13,153 bases of DNA from assembly GCA_018057635.1 (NCBI GenBank), contig JAGPDJ010000035.1, forward strand, positions 1 to 13,153. Direction: 5' to 3'. Positions 6,059 to 10,511 of this stretch are shown here, in pieces. The notes beneath the pieces were generated by a model, which was not told where the DNA came from, ran no database searches, and saw only the letters and a list, made by a program, of their open reading frames with translations. Source of the DNA: Ferruginibacter sp. Lineage in GTDB: Bacteria; Bacteroidota; Bacteroidia; Chitinophagales; Chitinophagaceae. A program made the position numbers and the translations under genes. How positions within the stretch are numbered: the first letter of the stretch is position 1; the number at the start of each line of letters is the position of its first letter.

Positions 6059-6523
6059 TTAATTGAACCACCTGAATAATGGCCTGGCTATTTCTGCCCG
6101 GAAAGACCAGGGGATTGCAGCCAGGATCAGTAAAAGTGCAAAACCTGCATAAATGAGTGCTTTTTTATGTTTGGATGAATCAGCAACTGCTTTTTTTACA
6201 GCGGTTCTGCCCACATGAACAAGTATCCAGGCAATGATCATCATCAGGCTGTGTTCCACGGTAAAAAAACGATCAACCGGATTTTTCATAACTGGTCCCA
6301 TTCCTCCTTTCAGTTTGTCGAACCAGGAGTTTGAAAAATACAAAACCAGCCCAAGCAGCAACTGTATGTCGCAAAAAATCATAAATAACAGGTTACTCCT
6401 GTTATCGCCGGCATTGTAAGGCCGCTTGTTCATTAAGCCGGTAATGGCATTCATGATTGTCCATAATCCGAAAAGCAAAATTGCCCAGCGAAGTACATTG
6501 TGAAATATCAATACTGTTTGCAT
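6059..6523 (-). CDS. Conserved four-helix membrane protein with histidines in the helices
   Basis: The 154-residue product has four membrane helices (about 9-28, 46-63, 88-106 and 122-139). H8 lies at the start of helix 1, while H91 and H103 lie in helix 3 (VEHSLMMIIAWILVHVGR), twelve residues apart. The intramembrane His spacing resembles b-type cytochrome-like proteins, and heme binding is a reasonable guess but unproven. I recognise the sequence only as a family of hypothetical Bacteroidota membrane proteins. I chose the ATG at 6523 (MQTVLIFHNVLRW) over 6541 because a -7-like TATTTTTG at 6539-6546 would start the mRNA between them. The 6572-7057 gene lies 48 bases upstream on the same strand. 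Confidence 0.75.
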   Translation of the reverse strand: MQTVLIFHNVLRWAILLFGLWTIMNAITGLMNKRPYNAGDNRSNLLFMIFCDIQLLLGLVLYFSNSWFDKLKGGMGPVMKNPVDRFFTVEHSLMMIIAWILVHVGRTAVKKAVADSSKHKKALIYAGFALLLILAAIPWSFRAEIARPLFRWFN

Positions 6524-6538
6524 GTTATTAATTTGCAG

Positions 6539-6546
6539 CAAAAATA
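6539..6546 (-). promoter_or_regulatory. Putative -7 promoter element (TATTTTTG) before the four-helix protein
   Basis: On the minus strand this is TATTTTTG, an exact TAnnTTTG match, 15 bases before the preferred ATG at 6523. No TTG -33 element is seen. It overlaps the alternative start at 6541 and so argues for the shorter protein. Confidence 0.35.
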
Positions 6547-6571
6547 AGCACTGTAAAGTTAAAATATGATA

Positions 6572-7057
6572 TTACCTGCCTATGGGTATTACCAATGAAA
6601 GTTTTAATTGCCTGGTGCTGTTTTTTGAATAGTTGCCATTAATGCCGGGAATGGAAATGCGATCGGAAGTAGATTTTAATTTAAGTTTCCTGGCCTGCCT
6701 TTTAAGATCAGATGCTTTATTGGAAAAAACAATACTGGTCAGTGCAACACCTAAGCCAACTACAGCAGCAGCGGCGCCTACCACAATCTCCGTAGTATAT
6801 TTTCTGGCAGGGATTTCGGTATAGTTTCCGTTATTATCAAAAATATATTCCGGTTCTGCGATCTCATTTTGCAACAAACCGTAAATCAATGTACCAATTC
6901 CAGCTGCAGCAATCACCGGCCCGGTTGCAACCATGATAGTACTGGTTGTTCTTGCCCTGCGGGATTTTTGCATCAATTCGTCATAAGTTCCTGTTTCCTG
7001 GGCAAAGGAAGCGAAAGCAATCATTGATAAAGCCAAAAATGCGAGTGTTTTTTTCAT
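6572..7057 (-). CDS. Exported small protein with two hydrophobic helices, function unknown
   Basis: The 161-residue product begins with a Sec signal peptide (MKKTLAFLALSMIAFASFA, then QETG). It then has a hydrophobic stretch at about 40-62 and another at about 90-112, with a basic segment at 119-129. The loop between the helices is polar (EPEYIFDNNGNYTEIP). The hydrophobic stretches are rich in Ala and Gly. The end, STRQLKLSLVIPIGR, looks like a C-terminal beta strand as in many Bacteroidota outer-envelope proteins. I do not recognise a named family. It is probably an envelope protein, perhaps cotranscribed with the downstream four-helix protein. Confidence 0.75.
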   Translation of the reverse strand: MKKTLAFLALSMIAFASFAQETGTYDELMQKSRRARTTSTIMVATGPVIAAAGIGTLIYGLLQNEIAEPEYIFDNNGNYTEIPARKYTTEIVVGAAAAVVGLGVALTSIVFSNKASDLKRQARKLKLKSTSDRISIPGINGNYSKNSTRQLKLSLVIPIGR

Positions 7058-7193
7058 TTGTAAGTTTTGTGATAAAGATAAATGAATATTACAATACGGT
7101 GTATAAGTGCTATATAAGATTCATAAATTAATATCATAAAGCGGGTATTATCACGTCAATGTAATGATGCTGCGTATAATCGGATTCAATTAT

Positions 7194-7418
7194 TTAGACC
7201 TCTGTTTTTTTTGTTGACATCCTCGTTATCATTGAGTCAACAAAAGGTACACCTACAAACATCATCCACGGAACTAACGAAATGGTTAGTAAAAATGTGC
7301 GCTGATACAAAGGCAGAACTGATAGTTGTGCACCAAACAGATAAAGAAACAATGTGATGGAGGGATAGATTACCACCCAAATCTTGAGGGAAGCAATCAA
7401 TTTCATTTTTGTTTTCAT
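7194..7418 (-). CDS. Small two-helix membrane protein, conserved hypothetical
   Basis: The 74-residue product has two hydrophobic helices, about 12-32 (WVVIYPSITLFLYLFGAQL) and 39-59 (QRTFLLTISLVPWMMFVGV), joined by LSVLPLY. The pattern of a helix with YPSITL and a second helix with RTFLLT and VP resembles a small Bacteroidota family of unknown function that I recall only loosely. A basic tail follows (TRMSTKKTEV). It is short and AT-rich; a second out-of-phase frame at 7237-7422 is less hydrophobic and looks like a shadow. No promoter or RBS decides the start. Confidence 0.6.
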   Translation of the reverse strand: MKTKMKLIASLKIWVVIYPSITLFLYLFGAQLSVLPLYQRTFLLTISLVPWMMFVGVPFVDSMITRMSTKKTEV

Positions 7419-7777
7419 ACAATTATTTTGATGTGTATTATTTTAATCAGGAGCAAAATTAATAATTGATTCAACTACTTTCACAGGACAAAAATGGAGA
7501 TATACCGCACTGAATTAAAATTCCTATTTAAGTCTTTTTGAAACGATACTATGAATTTCTTCATTGTAAAACCTTTTAAATAGATGATATTTGGAATATA
7601 CAATACCGTTGTAAAAACCACAAGCTTCGGAAGGAGATTAGCATTTACTTGTTGATTTAAATTCACATGGAGTCAGTAATCTGGAGAACTTCGAAATCTA
7701 CCTGCAAATTCTTATTATTACCAGGCGGAAAGTATGAATCGTTTAAAGGGGTTCTTTGAATTGCTATATTCAATTGC
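7419..7777. other. AT-rich intergenic stretch without a clear gene
   Basis: About 360 bases lie between the 74-residue gene and the hydrolase. A 61-codon minus-strand frame (7481-7666) has no recognisable family and no supporting features, and I do not call it. A stop-bounded 41-codon minus-strand stretch at 7663-7788 reads like protein but has no usable start. I see no terminator, promoter or RNA gene here. Confidence 0.6.
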
Positions 7778-7788
7778 TCAATATATTT
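7663..7788 (-). pseudogene. Possible gene remnant (no start codon)
   Basis: On the minus strand, 41 sense codons run between TAA (7789-7791) and TGA (7663-7665), overlapping the last bases of the hydrolase in another frame. The peptide includes RTPLNDSYFPPG and LQVDFEVLQITDS, with codon choice that looks coding. The only ATG is the last codon. I recognise no family. It may be the 3' end of a gene lost when the hydrolase arrived, or chance. Confidence 0.2.
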
Positions 7789-8875
7789 TTATGCCTTTAC
7801 AGATTTTGTATTGGGTTTCTATTACAGATGAATTAAACCCATGTGCAGTTTTTGGTAACAGGTAATATTTCTTTGCAGGCGCTTTTATACTGTTAAAATA
7901 GTTTCTTGTTGATTCTTTTGGTGTAAGCAAGTCTTCCATACCCTGGATAAAATACACCGGAATTTTAAAATTGGTATTTTCTTTAAGTAAGTTTACAGAT
8001 GTTCTCATTGGCGTAATTTCTAATCGTTTATCACCAACATAATTAACAAAGGAATAATCATCTCCATCACTACGGTTTTGGTTGTCTATTGCATTATCAT
8101 AAGATGGGTGTAAAACAAACCATGCATCTGGTGCAGGCAAAGAATATAGCTGTTCGTATTTTTTTACAATCCTGAATAACTTACCTGTGTTTTTTGCTTC
8201 AGTATAAGGAGGAACACCCAGCTTTTTTAGTATGCCTAATGAAGCCGTATCTTTATTTTTTTCAGCCAACAGATTCACTTTATTGTAAAGTTGTAAATCG
8301 TTGGAAGGATTGGTAATTTGTGAATGTCCGATATATGCATAAAACAGTTCCGGGTTTTTGGCAGCCATTTTTACTCCAAGTACAGAACCCCAGGAAGTTC
8401 CGAACAGAATGATTTTTTTCTTAACTAAATATTTTAAAAGGTATTCAGACAATTCAATGCCATCTGCAACCATTTGCTCAAGTGATAAAGGATTTGATCT
8501 TAAAAATTCCGGTGTTAATTCCTCCGGGGCAGTGCGGCCATAGGTTTTACCAGTTCCTCTCTGGTCCCATTGCACAATAATAAAATCTTTTTCCCAATCC
8601 TTATAAAGAGTAGCAGAATATGGGCTAATCGGGCTTCCCGGGCCACCATGCAGGAATAAAATGACTGGCCTTGTACTTTCTCCATGAATGGTTACCCATT
8701 GTTCAATACCATTGATCTTAATAAAATTTTCTTCGTGAATTATCTTGTTCGGATTTACACTTTTCTGGCAGGTATCCTCTTTTGCAAATAAAAATACAGG
8801 AAAAATAAGCAGAAGGATCAGGACAAATGTTTTCTGCATGTACGAAATGATTTTAAAAGCAGTGCTTTTTTTCAT
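7778..8875 (-). CDS. Secreted alpha/beta hydrolase, prolyl aminopeptidase-like (S33)
   Basis: The 365-residue protein has a signal peptide (hydrophobic 17-30, likely cut after FLFA at 31) and then an alpha/beta hydrolase fold. It has the prolyl-aminopeptidase-type motifs HGGPGSP (76-82, oxyanion hole), WDQRGTGK (103-110), nucleophile S161 in GTSWGS (159-164), acid D315 in GMEDLLTP (312-319) and H345 in TAHGF (343-347). The family removes N-terminal proline or hydrolyses related amides and esters in the periplasm or outside the cell; the substrate is not assured. The predicted start at 8875 sits in a typical A-rich leader; Met13 (8839) would give a cleaner 19-residue signal peptide. Flanking DNA is AT-rich and may mark an acquired gene. 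Confidence 0.88.
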   Translation of the reverse strand: MKKSTAFKIISYMQKTFVLILLLIFPVFLFAKEDTCQKSVNPNKIIHEENFIKINGIEQWVTIHGESTRPVILFLHGGPGSPISPYSATLYKDWEKDFIIVQWDQRGTGKTYGRTAPEELTPEFLRSNPLSLEQMVADGIELSEYLLKYLVKKKIILFGTSWGSVLGVKMAAKNPELFYAYIGHSQITNPSNDLQLYNKVNLLAEKNKDTASLGILKKLGVPPYTEAKNTGKLFRIVKKYEQLYSLPAPDAWFVLHPSYDNAIDNQNRSDGDDYSFVNYVGDKRLEITPMRTSVNLLKENTNFKIPVYFIQGMEDLLTPKESTRNYFNSIKAPAKKYYLLPKTAHGFNSSVIETQYKICKGIKIY

Positions 8876-9109
8876 TTGATTGAATTATAGTTTGAAAAAA
8901 AGAATTAATAGTTGAAAAGGTTTATAAAATTTTTTTCATGGCATTTCTACCATTGTTTCATATTCTTTTATTTCTTTAGCATCCACAGGTAATCCGGGTA
9001 ACTATAACAGGAGCGATTTAACTAACTGAAATAGAAGTTAACAAAAATAAAGCAATCTTGTTATCGCCAAATCTCAAATTACTGATTGCAAAAAATAATA
9101 TAAAATAAA
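8876..9109. other. AT-rich intergenic region between hydrolase and S24 repressor genes
   Basis: The region between the divergent hydrolase and repressor genes holds no gene I can support. A 21-codon minus-strand stretch at 8936-9001 (containing VDAKEIKEYETMVEMP) is stop-bounded and too short to judge. TTAACT (9018-9023) and AGTTAA (9036-9041) form a weak inverted repeat. The hydrolase promoter is not evident. Confidence 0.5.
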
Positions 9110-9140
9110 TTTTGCAGAACTAATTTATTTAGTATATTTG
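9110..9140 (+). promoter_or_regulatory. Promoter of the S24 repressor gene (TTTTG, 18 bases, TATATTTG)
   Basis: TTTTG (9110-9114) is followed after 18 bases by TATATTTG (9133-9140). This is the only place in the window where both the -33 (TTTG-like) and -7 (TAnnTTTG) Bacteroidota elements appear at proper spacing. Transcription would start near 9146, about 17 bases before the ATG at 9163. Confidence 0.7.
9119..9133. promoter_or_regulatory. Palindromic operator candidate 1, between -33 and -7
   Basis: ACTAATTTATTTAGT is a perfect ACTAA-N5-TTAGT palindrome that lies between the -33 and -7 boxes and touches the first T of the -7. It shares its left part with a larger inverted repeat, AACTAATTT (9118-9126) and AAATTAGTT (9149-9157). 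A repressor dimer here would block RNA polymerase, most likely the adjacent S24 protein itself. Confidence 0.5.
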
Positions 9141-9142
9141 TG

Positions 9143-9155
9143 CTAATCAAATTAG
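9143..9155. promoter_or_regulatory. Palindromic operator candidate 2, over the transcription start
   Basis: CTAATCAAATTAG is a perfect CTAAT-N3-ATTAG palindrome covering the expected transcription start. Its centre is 23 bases from the centre of candidate 1, about two helical turns, so two dimers could bind the same face and cooperate. The half-site core CTAA/TTAG is common to both sites. Confidence 0.5.
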
Positions 9156-9162
9156 TTTAGTT

Positions 9163-9924
9163 ATGTCCAGAGCCGGATTAAATCTAAAATACCTGCGCAA
9201 ACTCCGTGGTTGGACGCAGGAAGAATTTGCCAATAAGTTAAGTATCAAGCGATCGCTGATCGGTGCCTATGAAGAAGAACGGGCAGATCCCAGGCTGGAT
9301 GTGCTGGAGATCGTTGCGGATATGTTTAAATTAAGTCTCGACGAATTACTGTTACAGGATGTTAGCAACAGCAACCAGGCCGGTAACAGTTACCTGGCTA
9401 AACGAAGACAGCAGAAGATGATGTCGGCAGACAGGAACCTGATACATTTTGTTCCTGTGAAAGCCGCAGCAGGCTACCTGGCAAGTTATGCAGATACAGA
9501 GTTTATAGATGAACTGAATACATTCACCTTACCCATGCTCACCGGCGGAAATTACCGGGCATTTGAAATCATCGGTGACAGTATGTTGCCTACACCAAGT
9601 GGCAGTATCATTGTTGGCGAAAAAGTAGAATCAATGGATGAGGTGAAGAATAACCTGGCATATATCGTTGTCAGCCGCAATGAAGGGATCGTTTACAAAA
9701 GGATTGTAAAGAGCAACCGCAGTAAAAACAAGGTTTCTCTTGTAAGCGATAACCCAAGTTACCAGCCTTACCAGGTAAATACAGAAGATATTGTTGAATT
9801 ATGGCAGGCCCAGGTTGTAATAGGCAAAGTTGCACAACAACAAAGGTGGGATGTAAACTCGCTGGCAAATCTTGTTAATAACTTACAGGACCAGGTTAGC
9901 ACTTTAAAAAAGAAAATGAATTAA
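9163..9924 (+). CDS. XRE-HTH / S24 (LexA-CI-like) self-cleaving transcriptional repressor
   Basis: The 253-residue protein has an N-terminal XRE helix-turn-helix (about 7-65: LRKLRGWTQEEFANKLSIKR, with recognition helix around RSLIGAYEEER) and a C-terminal S24 peptidase domain (about 95-225). The S24 marks are an Ala-Gly cleavage site at A103-G104 in KAAAGYL, catalytic S140 in EIIGDSMLP and catalytic K179 in IVYKRIVK. Members repress target genes until RecA-ssDNA triggers self-cleavage, as in LexA and phage CI. The tail 230-253 looks like a short coiled coil. It is 65 bases before ssb and probably in one transcript. The palindromes in its own promoter suggest autoregulation. It could be a chromosomal damage regulator or a domesticated phage repressor; no phage genes are near. 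Confidence 0.93.
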   Translation: MSRAGLNLKYLRKLRGWTQEEFANKLSIKRSLIGAYEEERADPRLDVLEIVADMFKLSLDELLLQDVSNSNQAGNSYLAKRRQQKMMSADRNLIHFVPVKAAAGYLASYADTEFIDELNTFTLPMLTGGNYRAFEIIGDSMLPTPSGSIIVGEKVESMDEVKNNLAYIVVSRNEGIVYKRIVKSNRSKNKVSLVSDNPSYQPYQVNTEDIVELWQAQVVIGKVAQQQRWDVNSLANLVNNLQDQVSTLKKKMN

Positions 9925-9989
9925 ACTGCATAATTAAATTCATAACCTTAGCAAACAGACACATCGATTAATAATTAAAAACACATGTT

Positions 9990-10439
9990 ATGATCAAATT
10001 ACAGATTATCGGCAATTTAGGTGCCGATTGCATTCAGAAAGAAATTAATGGCAAGACCGTCATTAACTTCAATGTAGCACATTCAGAAAAATACAAGGAT
10101 GCCCAGGGAAATCCTAAAGAAAGAACCACTTGGGTAAATTGTGCATACTGGACAGACAGGACCGCCGTAGCCCAGTATCTTACAAAAGGGAGAACAGTAT
10201 ATGCTGAAGGTTCACCGGAAGCGGAAGCTTATACTAATAAAGACGGTCAGCCGGCATCCACTTTACGCATGCGGGTGCAAACCGTACAATTATTAGGTGG
10301 TAATACAGAATTGCAGGGTAATACAGGCAATAATTACAACCAGGGAAATGTAACAAATGCAGGATCATCAACTGCTCCTGTTGTAAAATCTCAACCTGCA
10401 TTGCAAAATGCACCTGTAGAGGATGACCTTCCTTTTTAA
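9990..10439 (+). CDS. ssb: Single-stranded DNA-binding protein
   Basis: The 149-residue protein is a standard SSB. It has an OB fold (about 1-105: MIKLQIIGNLGADCIQKEIN, then TTWVNCAYW at 46-54 and KGRTVYAEGSPE at 66-77), an Asn/Gly/Gln-rich linker (about 106-140) and the acidic partner-binding tip EDDLPF (144-149). It coats single-stranded DNA and recruits repair and replication proteins. It is the only gene after the S24 repressor in this short unit and is closed by a strong terminator. In many Bacteroidota the housekeeping ssb lies between mutY and gldE, so this one could be a second, repair-linked copy. Start ATG follows an A-rich leader. A weak TAACCTTAG about 45 bases upstream could be an additional promoter. 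Confidence 0.95.
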   Translation: MIKLQIIGNLGADCIQKEINGKTVINFNVAHSEKYKDAQGNPKERTTWVNCAYWTDRTAVAQYLTKGRTVYAEGSPEAEAYTNKDGQPASTLRMRVQTVQLLGGNTELQGNTGNNYNQGNVTNAGSSTAPVVKSQPALQNAPVEDDLPF

Positions 10440-10465
10440 AAAATGAGTCATTATTAAATTAACTT

Positions 10466-10492
10466 AGCTTCTCCTAAAGAGAAGCTTTTTTT
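10466..10492 (+). terminator. Intrinsic terminator after ssb
   Basis: AGCTTCTC (10466-10473) pairs perfectly with GAGAAGCT (10479-10486) around a five-base loop (CTAAA) and is followed by seven T (10486-10492). It is the best intrinsic terminator in the window. It leaves only 19 bases before the GH92 start. Confidence 0.9.
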
Positions 10493-10511
10493 ATACACTC
10501 ATTTCTGAATA

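Noticed and set aside
7481..7666. 61-codon minus-strand open frame between the small membrane protein and the hydrolase
   Set aside because: It has no recognisable family, no promoter or leader support and an AT-rich, low-complexity composition; it looks like a chance frame.
9163..9924. S24 repressor as evidence of a resident prophage
   Set aside because: No integrase, excisionase, structural phage gene or attachment repeat is visible on either side; the neighbours are chromosomal-type genes.
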